A DNA stretch of 24,852 bases, taken from NCBI GenBank assembly GCA_900766785.1, contig CAAFWT010000205.1, forward strand, positions 1 to 24,852, written 5' to 3'. Origin of the DNA: an uncultured Paraprevotella sp. Its GTDB lineage: Bacteria; Bacteroidota; Bacteroidia; Bacteroidales; Bacteroidaceae. Positions within the stretch are counted from its first letter, which is position 1. The number at the start of each line of letters is the position of its first letter. Shown piece after piece: positions 1 to 6,272 of this stretch. The notes beneath the pieces are model-generated. The model searched no databases and was not told the origin of the DNA. It saw only the letters and a program-made list of their open reading frames with translations. Position numbers and translations under genes: made by a program.

Positions 1-57
1 GGCGAGGATGTGCTGTTTCCCATCCTCGCCCGTCTTGATAATTGTGTCTATTGCCAT
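1..57 (-). CDS. 5' end of an unidentified protein, runs off the left edge
   Basis: Nineteen codons are visible, beginning MAIDTIIKTGEDGKQHILA at an ATG whose first base is 57, and the frame is still open at base 1. The ATG overlaps the last codons of the Abi-like relic (TAG at 48-50) in another frame, a spacing typical of consecutive genes in one operon. A GGGAG about ten bases upstream could act as a ribosome site. The same frame stays open upstream as far as a TGA at 103-105, so the true start may be earlier. Nineteen residues are too few to assign a family. A neighbour in a restriction or defence locus is a guess from context only. Confidence 0.4.
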   Translation of the reverse strand, partial: MAIDTIIKTGEDGKQHILA

Positions 58-225
58 AGCGGTTCGCTCTCCCATCCACGGGGGAAGCCCATTGCACTTG
101 TATCAATGGATGGATAAGCGGAGATAATTCTCCGTACGTGCGACATTCTCAACGTGGAGTCCACGAGATTGAAGCAATGTCACCAGTTGAGCTGGTGATG
201 AGTATGTCTTTGTATAATGTGCCAT
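48..225 (-). pseudogene. Remnant of an Abi_2 (AbiD/AbiF-like) abortive infection gene
   Basis: The ATG at 225 opens MAHYTKTYSSPAQLVTLLQS, followed by a segment ending in a short NYLRL. This has the layout of an Abi_2 N-terminus: a KTY-x-P start, a 'LLxxRGL' helix, then 'YL' before the family's conserved Arg/Tyr segment. The frame stops at TGA 103-105. In another frame, bases about 123-48 read SAYPSIDTSAMGFPRGWE and then SEPLWQ with a stop. That resembles the usual end of Abi_2 proteins (MGFP, Trp, PLW). Intact members are roughly 300 residues, so about 240 residues of the middle are gone and the two ends are joined out of frame. The HEPN-like RNase residues of the family lie in the lost part, so no active toxin is expected. 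The family call is from memory of its ends, without a database search. Confidence 0.65.
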
Positions 226-227
226 AA

Positions 228-283
228 TAAAACAAAACGACCCGCCGATTTAAGCATTGTGAAGAGGCTTGGCGGGTTCTCGT
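228..283 (-). ncRNA. abiF-like small structured RNA ending in a terminator hairpin
   Basis: Read on the minus strand, ACCCGCC (277-271) pairs with GGCGGGT (246-240). Inside, AAGC (270-267) pairs with GCTT (255-252), leaving an 11-base loop and a 5-base bulge (AAATC). The stem is followed at once by CGTTTTGTTTTATT, so the element looks like a Rho-independent terminator. It lies directly before the start codon of the Abi relic. A promoter ends only a few bases before the stem, giving a predicted transcript of about 50 nt. This matches what is known of the abiF RNA motif (described from comparative genomics): a small RNA with terminator form placed just upstream of Abi_2 genes. Assignment to that motif is by position and shape; a covariance search would decide it. 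Confidence 0.6.
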
Positions 284-287
284 GGTG

Positions 288-319
288 TAAAGATACTGCT
301 TTAATTTGGAATAGCCAAA
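288..319 (-). promoter_or_regulatory. Bacteroidetes-type promoter for the small RNA
   Basis: On the minus strand TTTG (319-316) is followed after 20 bases by TATCTTTA (295-288), one base off the TAnnTTTG consensus. The start of transcription would fall near 280-283, at the foot of the RNA hairpin. This argues that the RNA is a transcript in its own right and not only a leader of the Abi gene. Confidence 0.6.
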
Positions 320-728
320 ATTTTATTTTTGAAGAAAAAGAATAAAAGCTGCCTAAGAAATCCCCTTTTTGCCTCAAAGTGTTACCTCATCCTTTCTTTT
401 CCCTACCTTTTTGAATCAATATGAACCAAAGATTACTTGTCTGGCGACACATAAACAGTACATAATCCGTTCACACTCGGCAAAACAAAAGTAAACTATC
501 GTTTTGCTCTCGCTTAATCACGGATTTGGTAGGATTGACACGGCAAACAAACAGTAGTCAACAAAATAGATAGTTGACAGCCGTTTGGATTATCCAAAGT
601 TCGACTTTGAATTCTTCACTCATGCTGGGGTATACCGATGACCCCAGTTTGAGGAGCATAATAATATAATGTACGCGCGCGAGGGGGAGAATACCTATCC
701 ACACTCGTGCGTGAGAGCAAGCGCAGAA
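320..728. other. Gene-less stretch with several short inverted repeats
   Basis: No convincing gene was found. The stretch contains GCAAAAC/GTTTTGC (480-486 and 501-507), GTCAAC/GTTGAC (557-562 and 573-578), CAAAGT-TCG-ACTTTG (595-609) and CTGGGGT/ACCCCAG (625-631 and 641-647). The last lies just past the end of folE and may help end that transcript, though no U run follows it on the minus strand. A TACTTTTG on the minus strand (493-486) matches the -7 consensus but has no good -33 partner. Open frames across this stretch resemble no family I know. Confidence 0.4.
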
Positions 729-1364
729 CTATTTGCTCACTATCAGCTGCAGAAACTCTTCCCGGGTCTTGGCCTGATTGAATGCGCCGCAGAAATCACT
801 TGTAGTGGTCAGACTGCCTTGCTTCTCCACTCCTCTCATCTGCATGCACATGTGCTGAGCCTCCACCACCACCATCACTCCCAGCGGATGCAAGGCTTCC
901 TGTATGCATTCCCTTATCTGCTTGGTCATGCGTTCCTGTATCTGCAGGCGTCGGGCAAAGCAGTCCACCACACGCGGTATCTTACTCAGGCCAGTGACCT
1001 GACCATTGGGAATGTATGCCACATGTACGCGTCCGTAGAAGGGAAGCATGTGGTGCTCGCAAAGTGAATAGAAATTGATATCGCGCACGATGACCATCTG
1101 CCTGTAGTCTTCATTGAACTTGGCAGAGTTGAGTATCGCCACAGGGTCCTCATGATATCCGCTGGTGAGGAATTTCATGGCTCGGGCTACCCTCAGGGGT
1201 GTCTTTATCAGCCCTTCCCGCTGTGGATTCTCTCCTATCAGGTTCAGAATATCGCGTATACGTGCAGATATCTGCTGCTCTTGTTCTTCACCAGAGCGAG
1301 ACGTCTGCTGCTCTGCCGATAGTGGTGTCCATTCTTCTTCGTCTGCCATACCGATGTCCCTCAT
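729..1364 (-). CDS. folE: GTP cyclohydrolase I
   Basis: Converts GTP to 7,8-dihydroneopterin triphosphate, the first step of tetrahydrofolate (and queuosine-type) pterin synthesis, as a cytosolic zinc homo-oligomer. The 211-residue product carries the two family signatures, SLCEHHMLPFYGRVHVAYIP at 100-119 and SKIPRVVDCFA at 127-137. The expected zinc ligands are Cys102, His105 and Cys173 (in HMCMQMRG). The first 30 residues are variable and acidic or Gln-rich, as is common. The start is the ATG at 1364; a second Met at residue 6 is an alternative. It is the last gene of the DUF1599-DoxX-tpiA-SPOR-folE operon, 23 bases after the SPOR gene. The family is certain. Confidence 0.97.
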   Translation of the reverse strand: MRDIGMADEEEWTPLSAEQQTSRSGEEQEQQISARIRDILNLIGENPQREGLIKTPLRVARAMKFLTSGYHEDPVAILNSAKFNEDYRQMVIVRDINFYSLCEHHMLPFYGRVHVAYIPNGQVTGLSKIPRVVDCFARRLQIQERMTKQIRECIQEALHPLGVMVVVEAQHMCMQMRGVEKQGSLTTTSDFCGAFNQAKTREEFLQLIVSK

Positions 1365-1387
1365 AGAAATGTCTGTCTGCTGGTTTT

Positions 1388-1921
1388 TTAATAATAAACA
1401 GTTACCTTACAACGCACCAGTACGGCTTCGGTAAACAGCCCCGAATCCTTCATCTGCTGGAAATACTCATTAGCCTCCTCATAGGTGCGGAAATCTCCTG
1501 CCCGGCATATCCAATGGGGAGATGCGAAATGGGTATAGACAGCCAGTTCGGGGAACATATTCTTGACGCGCTGTCCCATGGAGGTTGCTTCCGTCTTTCC
1601 CTTGCGTGAATTGTCTCCCGAGTACACCTGTATGCGATATCCATTGACGCGCATCTTCTGCCCGTTTGTCTTGACGGAAGCTGAAGTGGAGCTGACGGTA
1701 TCGGGCTGCTGCCTGATGGCTGTGGATACAGTCTGTTTGGCCGTCGAAGGTGCAGGCTTGTCCTGTGAAACACCATTGACCAGAGCCGATATCTTTTCAC
1801 TTTGGTACAAGGTAATCTTTCCCTGTCCAGGCACAGACTTCTGAATCAGGTCGGTATAAAGTTGCTGAGCTGATACAGGGCACAAGGATACGAAAATGAG
1901 TACAGCAAGAGATATGCGCAT
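1388..1921 (-). CDS. Secreted SPOR-domain protein
   Basis: A 177-residue exported protein. The start chosen is the ATG at 1921, which gives a clean signal peptide (MRISLAVLIFVSLCPVSA then QQL); longer forms need a TTG start. After a low-complexity Ser/Thr/Gln linker, the last 80 or so residues form a SPOR domain, from GYRIQVYSGDNSRKGKTEA, through an aromatic strand with a single Cys (HWICRAGDF), to the helix YEEANEYFQQMK and a terminal strand. SPOR domains bind peptidoglycan stripped of stem peptides, often at division sites. The protein probably works in the periplasm on the cell wall, but its partner is unknown. It sits between tpiA (120 bases upstream, with a strong stem-loop) and folE. 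Confidence 0.85.
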   Translation of the reverse strand: MRISLAVLIFVSLCPVSAQQLYTDLIQKSVPGQGKITLYQSEKISALVNGVSQDKPAPSTAKQTVSTAIRQQPDTVSSTSASVKTNGQKMRVNGYRIQVYSGDNSRKGKTEATSMGQRVKNMFPELAVYTHFASPHWICRAGDFRTYEEANEYFQQMKDSGLFTEAVLVRCKVTVYY

Positions 1922-1959
1922 ATCTAGTAGAATCAGATGGGGAAAAAGAGAGTGAGAGA

Positions 1960-2013
1960 GAGTCTTGCCGACCAAAGTCGTGCACGGAGGCCTCCTGAGG
2001 AGCGGCAAGACTC
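1960..2013 (-). terminator. Strong stem-loop between tpiA and the SPOR gene
   Basis: Bases 1960-1970 and 2003-2013 form a perfect 11-bp inverted repeat (GAGTCTTGCCG and its complement). The 32-base interior has further pairing options: the palindrome GGAGGCCTCC at 1986-1995 and a small GAC-TTTG-GTC hairpin. On the minus strand the stem is followed by a pyrimidine-rich tract ending in CTCTTTTTCC. It could be a partial terminator, a processing site that separates the tpiA message from SPOR-folE, or a structured leader. Confidence 0.5.
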
Positions 2014-2041
2014 ACATATTTGTATTGGTAAATATGGGGAA

Positions 2042-2800
2042 TTACTTCCAGGCGTCTATGATGCCCTTGAAATCGGGAGCCTTGAGTGAAGCACCACCAA
2101 TGAGACCACCGTCGATGTCGGGCTTGGCAAACAGTTCGGGAGCATTGCTTGCCTTGCAAGAACCACCATAGAGAATGCTGGTCTCCTGAGCCACTTCTTC
2201 GCCATAAACCTCGGCCACGCACTTGCGGATATAGGCATGGATCTCCTCAGCCTGGTCGGCAGTGGCAGTCTTGCCGGTACCGATGGCCCAGATGGGCTCG
2301 TAAGCAATCACGATGTTCTTCCACTGCTCTGCTGTGAGGTGGAACACGCTGCCTGCCAGTTCAGCCTTGCATACAGCCTCCTGCTCGTTAGCCTCACGCT
2401 GCTCCAGACTTTCTCCGATGCAGAAGATAATCTTCAGACCGTTGGCCAGAGCCAGATCAACCTTCTCCTTCAGAATCTCGGGAGTCTCAGCATAATACTC
2501 ACGACGCTCGCTGTGGCCCAGGATGACATACTCTGCACCTGTGCTCTTCACCATGGCTGCACTCACCTCACCTGTGTATGCACCACTCTCGTGGTTGGCA
2601 CAGTTCTCGGCACTCACGGCTATCACGCTATCTTTGAGCAGTTCGCTTACTGTGGCCAAGTGAATGAAGGGAGTACCAATAACCACTTCACAGTTGGGCT
2701 TCTCAGCAGCCAGAATGTTCTTCAACTCTGTGGCCAGAGCCACACCTTCCTGCAGGGTCTTGTTCATCTTCCAGTTGCCTGCAACAATCTTCTTTCTCAT
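2042..2800 (-). CDS. tpiA: Triosephosphate isomerase
   Basis: Interconverts glyceraldehyde 3-phosphate and dihydroxyacetone phosphate in glycolysis, in the cytosol as a dimer. The 252-residue length is normal. The catalytic residues are all in place: Lys11 in AGNWKMN, His96 in ILGHSERR, and Glu168 in AYEPIWAIGTGKTA, which is also the loop that closes on the substrate. The phosphate-binding stretches YGGS (211-214) and GGLIGGASL (231-239) are present too. It begins nine bases after the DoxX-type gene stops, so it is read from the promoter at 4672-4703. I see nothing odd in it. Confidence 0.98.
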   Translation of the reverse strand: MRKKIVAGNWKMNKTLQEGVALATELKNILAAEKPNCEVVIGTPFIHLATVSELLKDSVIAVSAENCANHESGAYTGEVSAAMVKSTGAEYVILGHSERREYYAETPEILKEKVDLALANGLKIIFCIGESLEQREANEQEAVCKAELAGSVFHLTAEQWKNIVIAYEPIWAIGTGKTATADQAEEIHAYIRKCVAEVYGEEVAQETSILYGGSCKASNAPELFAKPDIDGGLIGGASLKAPDFKGIIDAWK

Positions 2801-2809
2801 AATGTGTAT

Positions 2810-4078
2810 CTATTTAGAATTTATAGATGGTTTGTGTAAATTTCTCAGTTTCCATGCCACCCACAGGCGGTCGGTCAGGGTGAATATCAATAGCGGGAGC
2901 ACATACCAGAGCAGTATGGTGAGAATGCTTCTCATGGCCGACTGCTCCTGCATGGTTCCCCACTCTGTCTGCTCCAGAGGCCGTGGTTCGTCGGCCAGGT
3001 CAGGCATTCCTGTGGAGGGCCACTTGCCTATGATCTGACCATCATGGAGCAACATCAGACCGGGATTGGAGCGTATCATGGTCTTGAGCACGATGGCATC
3101 GGTCTGGAAGAAGGGATATTCCGCTCCCGTCATTTCTTCCCACACCTGTACTGCCTCCTTACTGCTGGATGTCAGGAGACAGAACTGATATCCCTGTTCC
3201 TGAGCATAGTCGTAGGCCGAGGTGATGCGGTCATGCACTCCATCGTCGGCCTGCTCCAGATAAGGCGATAGGAGGAGGAACACGTATGAGGTATCCTCCA
3301 GCACGCTTTGTGTCACATCCTCTCCGTCGAAGGTCTGTATGCAGAAATCTGCAATGGGAGAAACGGGCTTGAGGTCGCCCTCCACCCGAGTGTCTATGAA
3401 GGTCCAGGTGCTGTCGGGATAGTCTGCCGCTGCAAATTCCCTACGCTCTCCATCCTTCTCCATGATGAAATACGTCTCCGTGTTGTTCATCTGGGCATCC
3501 CTCTGTGCCAGTTCCTCTCTGAGGTTGACCCCTATATGGTAAGGACGGAAGTCGATGAGAGGCAAGCCATACAGACTGTTTCCTGCAAAAACGAGCGAGA
3601 AGGCCCAGGTATAGAGAGATATGGTCCACTGGTTGCGTTCCGTTATCAGGCGTGTCATGAGTCGGCGCTTGAGCAGCACGAGGGTGACTGCCAGGAGCAG
3701 AACCACATTCTTGGCAAACGTCTGCCAGTGGGTGAGCACCAGCGCATCACCAAAGCACCCACAGTCACTCACAGGATGGGCAATAGCCAGGTAGAGGGTG
3801 AGCGCGGTGAAGGCGAGCATGAAGAGGAATGCCAACTGGGTGGTGCGACGCCTACAGATGGCGAAGAACAGATACACGCCCACCACGAACTCCACTATGG
3901 CCAAGAGGACAGCCATCACCAAGGGAGTGACTCCTGGCACCACAGCCGAGAGTCCGAAAGCCTGGGCATAGTCCTGTATCTTATACTCTGTGCCTCGGGG
4001 ATCAATCAGTTTGACCATACCCGAGAAGATGAATGTGCATGCCGCAAGCAGACGGGCCACATTCACCATCAGCCACAT
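2810..4078 (-). CDS. DoxX/MauE-type membrane protein (BT_3928-like)
   Basis: A 422-residue inner-membrane protein. About five hydrophobic helices fall near residues 5-22, 52-74, 80-100, 120-137 and 152-170, with the DoxX/MauE hallmark DCGCFG at 105-110. A soluble part follows whose later half has a thioredoxin-like strand pattern but no CxxC, and a last helix lies near 385-405. The ATG at 4078 was chosen: it lies four bases beyond the stop of the DUF1599 gene and follows a GAGGAAGAG purine run. An upstream start at 4105 would be GTG and overlap that gene. Such proteins accompany tpiA and folE in Bacteroidales; from memory the type is named after B. thetaiotaomicron BT_3928. A role in redox or thiol handling in the envelope is inferred only from the fold and the CxC motif. 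Confidence 0.85.
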   Translation of the reverse strand: MWLMVNVARLLAACTFIFSGMVKLIDPRGTEYKIQDYAQAFGLSAVVPGVTPLVMAVLLAIVEFVVGVYLFFAICRRRTTQLAFLFMLAFTALTLYLAIAHPVSDCGCFGDALVLTHWQTFAKNVVLLLAVTLVLLKRRLMTRLITERNQWTISLYTWAFSLVFAGNSLYGLPLIDFRPYHIGVNLREELAQRDAQMNNTETYFIMEKDGERREFAAADYPDSTWTFIDTRVEGDLKPVSPIADFCIQTFDGEDVTQSVLEDTSYVFLLLSPYLEQADDGVHDRITSAYDYAQEQGYQFCLLTSSSKEAVQVWEEMTGAEYPFFQTDAIVLKTMIRSNPGLMLLHDGQIIGKWPSTGMPDLADEPRPLEQTEWGTMQEQSAMRSILTILLWYVLPLLIFTLTDRLWVAWKLRNLHKPSINSK

Positions 4079-4082
4079 GAGT

Positions 4083-4640
4083 CTACTCTTCCTCACTTTC
4101 TTCACCGAAGGTTAATTTTATCAGCCCGAACACGGCATAGTTCATCATGTCCATATAGTTGGCATCGATGCCTTCCGAGACCAGAGTATTACCATTAAGG
4201 TCCTCTATCTGCTTGGTACGCATCACCTTCATGAGTATGAGGTCGGTATAACTGCTCACTCGCATCTCCCTCCAGGCTTCGCCATAGTCATGATTCTTGC
4301 GCAACATCAGCTCCACAGCCTTTGTGGCATGTCTGTCATATGCCTCCAGACATTGTTCAGCCGTCATATCGTCCTGAGCCTCTGCAGCTCCCATTTCCAA
4401 CTGGATGAGTCCGATAACAGCATAGTTGACAATACCGATGAACTCAGGCTTTATCCCTTCGTCCACAAGTCCATGCCCACAGATTTCAAGCGTGCGGATA
4501 CGGCGTGCCTTGATATATATCTGATCGGTGAGAGAGGTGGGACGAAGTATTCGCCACGAAGCTCCGTAATCATGCAGTTTCTTGGCAAACAGGCTTCTGC
4601 ACTCTGCCATCACACTGCGAAACTGTTGCTGTGTATCCAT
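4083..4640 (-). CDS. DUF1599 (nucleotide modification associated domain 1) protein, two tandem copies
   Basis: A 185-residue soluble protein built from two copies of one domain. Copy 1 (residues 17-84) has KKLHDYGASWRILR and then SLTDQIYIKARRIR. Copy 2 (111-179) has RKNHDYGEAWREMR and then SYTDLILMKVMRTKQIEDL. Each ends in a similar helix (FIGIVNYAVIGLIQLE and YMDMMNYAVFGLIKLTF). The family is DUF1599, later renamed for its link with nucleotide modification genes in phages; its reaction is not known to me. It is the first gene of the operon, 32 bases after the promoter, and its stop lies four bases from the next start. The all-helical pattern with Glu/Asp pairs recalls MazG-like nucleotide pyrophosphohydrolases, which is only a possibility. 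Confidence 0.88.
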   Translation of the reverse strand: MDTQQQFRSVMAECRSLFAKKLHDYGASWRILRPTSLTDQIYIKARRIRTLEICGHGLVDEGIKPEFIGIVNYAVIGLIQLEMGAAEAQDDMTAEQCLEAYDRHATKAVELMLRKNHDYGEAWREMRVSSYTDLILMKVMRTKQIEDLNGNTLVSEGIDANYMDMMNYAVFGLIKLTFGEESEEE

Positions 4641-4671
4641 ATATATTTTTTCTTATATATATAATATGGTA

Positions 4672-4703
4672 CAAAGTTACGGCTACTTTGCCATTTATGC
4701 AAA
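4672..4703 (-). promoter_or_regulatory. Promoter of the DUF1599-DoxX-tpiA-SPOR-folE operon
   Basis: On the minus strand TTTG (4703-4700), 20 bases, then TAACTTTG (4679-4672). This matches the Bacteroidetes sigma-ABfr consensus at both boxes with the usual spacing. The message would start near 4665, with an AT-rich leader of about 25 bases before the ATG at 4640. Confidence 0.8.
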
Positions 4704-4880
4704 TTTTGCTCACCACAAAGGATACACGTGACCGGGCGGCACTCCCCCTGCGAACGATATGTTACAGACATCTTTCCGCCGCCCCCACACAAACAGCCCT
4801 ATCAAGGACGAAATCCACGGAGCGAGAGGAAGACCATACATCTCATCGTCACGCGGAAGAAAAAGCCAGAATCGGAGGCA

Positions 4881-5001
4881 AACGTTTGCAGAGGCGGATG
4901 ATAACGTTTGCAGGGACGGATGATAACGTTTGCAGGGACGGATGATAACGTTTGCGGCAAAGAGGGCATGCGTTTAAGACAAAGAGGGCAAGCGTTTGAG
5001 G
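4881..5001. repeat. Six-unit tandem repeat, 22-bp period (CGTTT box)
   Basis: A CGTTT core recurs exactly every 22 bases at 4883, 4905, 4927, 4949, 4971 and 4993. The first four units share AACGTTTGC followed by a GGGACGGATGAT-like spacer. The last two change to CAAAGAGGGCATGCGTTT-type units but keep the phase. Because 22 is not a multiple of three and the open frames across it resemble no protein, this is probably not coding. It lies about 180 bases upstream of the promoter at 4672-4703. Confidence 0.85.
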
Positions 5002-5032
5002 CAAAGTCAGGCAGCACATAGCATCCCTCCAC

Positions 5033-5110
5033 GCAAGTACGTGCAACCTTTCCCGCAAGTACGTGCATCCGTCCACGCAAGTACGTGCGTCCGTCCGTGC
5101 AAGTACGTGC
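5033..5110. repeat. Four-unit tandem repeat, 22-bp period (GCAAGTACGTGC box)
   Basis: GCAAGTACGTGC occurs four times without mismatch at 5033, 5055, 5077 and 5099, again spaced by exactly 22 bases. It is separated by variable 10-base spacers of mostly pyrimidines (for example ATCCGTCCAC, GTCCGTCCGT). The box is a near palindrome around GTAC. The unit sequence differs from the array next to it while the period is identical. Confidence 0.88.
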
Positions 5111-5153
5111 GTCTGAGATGGGCCCCGAACTAAGGCAATTAGGATATAAGAAG

Positions 5154-5196
5154 GCCCGAAGGCTACATGCGAACGTGTCACTTGTTGCCTTCGGGC
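5154..5196. terminator. Terminator hairpin after the M23 peptidase gene
   Basis: GCCCGAAGGC (5154-5163) pairs perfectly with GCCTTCGGGC (5187-5196) around a 23-base loop. On the minus strand it lies about 70 bases past the stop of the peptidase gene and is followed by CTTCTTATATCC. On the plus strand it is followed by TTTATCTT. It probably ends the ndk-M23 transcript and isolates the repeat arrays and the next operon from it. Confidence 0.65.
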
Positions 5197-5264
5197 TTTA
5201 TCTTCGATGAGTTCCTCCTACCGATCCCCCGCGGAGGACGATATAGTGTGTGGGAGGGAATTAC

Positions 5265-6251
5265 TCAGCTATACTTCAGAATCTGTCCAGGACGCAGAGT
5301 GGTGCGCTTGGAGATGTTGTTCAGGCGGCAAAGCTTATCCACAGTCACGCCATACTTCTTGGCAATGACATAGAGGGACTCGCCCTTTCTCACCTTATGC
5401 ACTTGAGATCTGGGGCGTGCCTTTACCTCAGCCTTTCGCTCTTCCTGGAAAGCACGACTTTCATCCTGCTTCTCCTGAGCTGCCAACTGAGCTGCCTCCT
5501 CGGGAGACATCTCTTCCTCTCCACCAACGATTTCGTGGGCAGCAAGGATACTGCCACGACCATTGGAATGGAACATATAGTAATCGCCCAGAACATCCTG
5601 AGCAGCAAAGTCGAACAACTTCTCGGGATCGATGAAGCGTCCCAGGAAACGTGTCTCGAAATGCAGATGCGAGCCATAAGACCTTCCCGTATTTCCACCC
5701 AATCCGATGGGCTCACCTGCGCGTATCACCTGATCTTCCTTGACCAGCTGTTTGCTCATGTGTCCGTACAGAGTCTCCAGTCCGTTGGGGTGACGTATGA
5801 TGACATACTTGCCATATCCGCGACCTTCAAACTTCACCACGCGTACCTTACCATCAAAGGCTGCACGTATGGTATCGCCCACATATACCTTGATATCCGT
5901 ACCATAATGCTGTCGGCGGAAACGGGGACGATATCCGAAATGGCTTGTGACCAATTTGCTATCGGTGGGCATGCAGAATCCACGCAGGTCAATGCGATAC
6001 TGCTGTGGGAGCTCCACACCATAACTGCGCACATATTCGTTGTTCCAAGTAGGATACAGAGCCGAGGCAGGCATCTGATAAATCTCCTCCTTTTGCAGGA
6101 GTTTCACGATAGACACGCTATCAATGGCCCTCAGCTTACGGTCTATGGGAGCCATGCTGGCCAGTTTGTCCTGGGCATATGCCCCTGAGGAAACTGCCAC
6201 GAGTCCCAGAAGAATCAGTTTTGTTGTTTTTTTCAGCTGTTCGATATACAT
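5265..6251 (-). CDS. Periplasmic M23 (LytM-type) peptidase with C-terminal LysM domain
   Basis: A 328-residue exported protein taken from the ATG at 6251, which gives a signal peptide (basic start, LILLGLVAVSSGAYA, then QDK). A longer form would need TTG. The M23 domain spans about residues 100-215 and keeps the zinc ligands: His115 and Asp119 in HYGTDIKVY, and the HLHFE motif (His195, His197) with YGH before it. A charged Glu/Ala/Gln linker follows, then a LysM domain (about 285-328, HKVRKGESLYVIAKKYG ... LRPGQ) that binds peptidoglycan glycan. With all ligands present it is likely an active endopeptidase cutting cross-linked stem peptides, rather than a pseudo-enzyme activator. It follows ndk by 21 bases and is probably cotranscribed with it. 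Confidence 0.93.
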   Translation of the reverse strand: MYIEQLKKTTKLILLGLVAVSSGAYAQDKLASMAPIDRKLRAIDSVSIVKLLQKEEIYQMPASALYPTWNNEYVRSYGVELPQQYRIDLRGFCMPTDSKLVTSHFGYRPRFRRQHYGTDIKVYVGDTIRAAFDGKVRVVKFEGRGYGKYVIIRHPNGLETLYGHMSKQLVKEDQVIRAGEPIGLGGNTGRSYGSHLHFETRFLGRFIDPEKLFDFAAQDVLGDYYMFHSNGRGSILAAHEIVGGEEEMSPEEAAQLAAQEKQDESRAFQEERKAEVKARPRSQVHKVRKGESLYVIAKKYGVTVDKLCRLNNISKRTTLRPGQILKYS

Positions 6252-6272
6252 TAGTCTTTGTTTTGTCAATCA

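Noticed and set aside
180..377. Minus-strand frame of 65 codons over the small RNA
   Set aside because: It runs through the promoter and hairpin, and its peptide has no family features; the RNA reading explains the sequence better.
669..1067. Plus-strand frame of 132 codons
   Set aside because: Mostly antisense to folE, which is beyond doubt; the His-rich product reflects folE codons read backwards.
3308..4198. Plus-strand frame of 296 codons
   Set aside because: Lies opposite the DoxX-type gene, which has clear family motifs; the antisense translation is His/Glu-rich without any domain.
4881..5110. Possible CRISPR array
   Set aside because: Repeat plus spacer is only 22 bp, the spacers are similar to one another, the unit changes along the array, and no cas gene is present in the window.
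4802..5181. Open frames of 92 and 110 codons on the minus strand across the repeats
   Set aside because: They are products of the 22-bp tandem repeat (repeating peptide fragments in shifting frames), have no start context and match no known fold.
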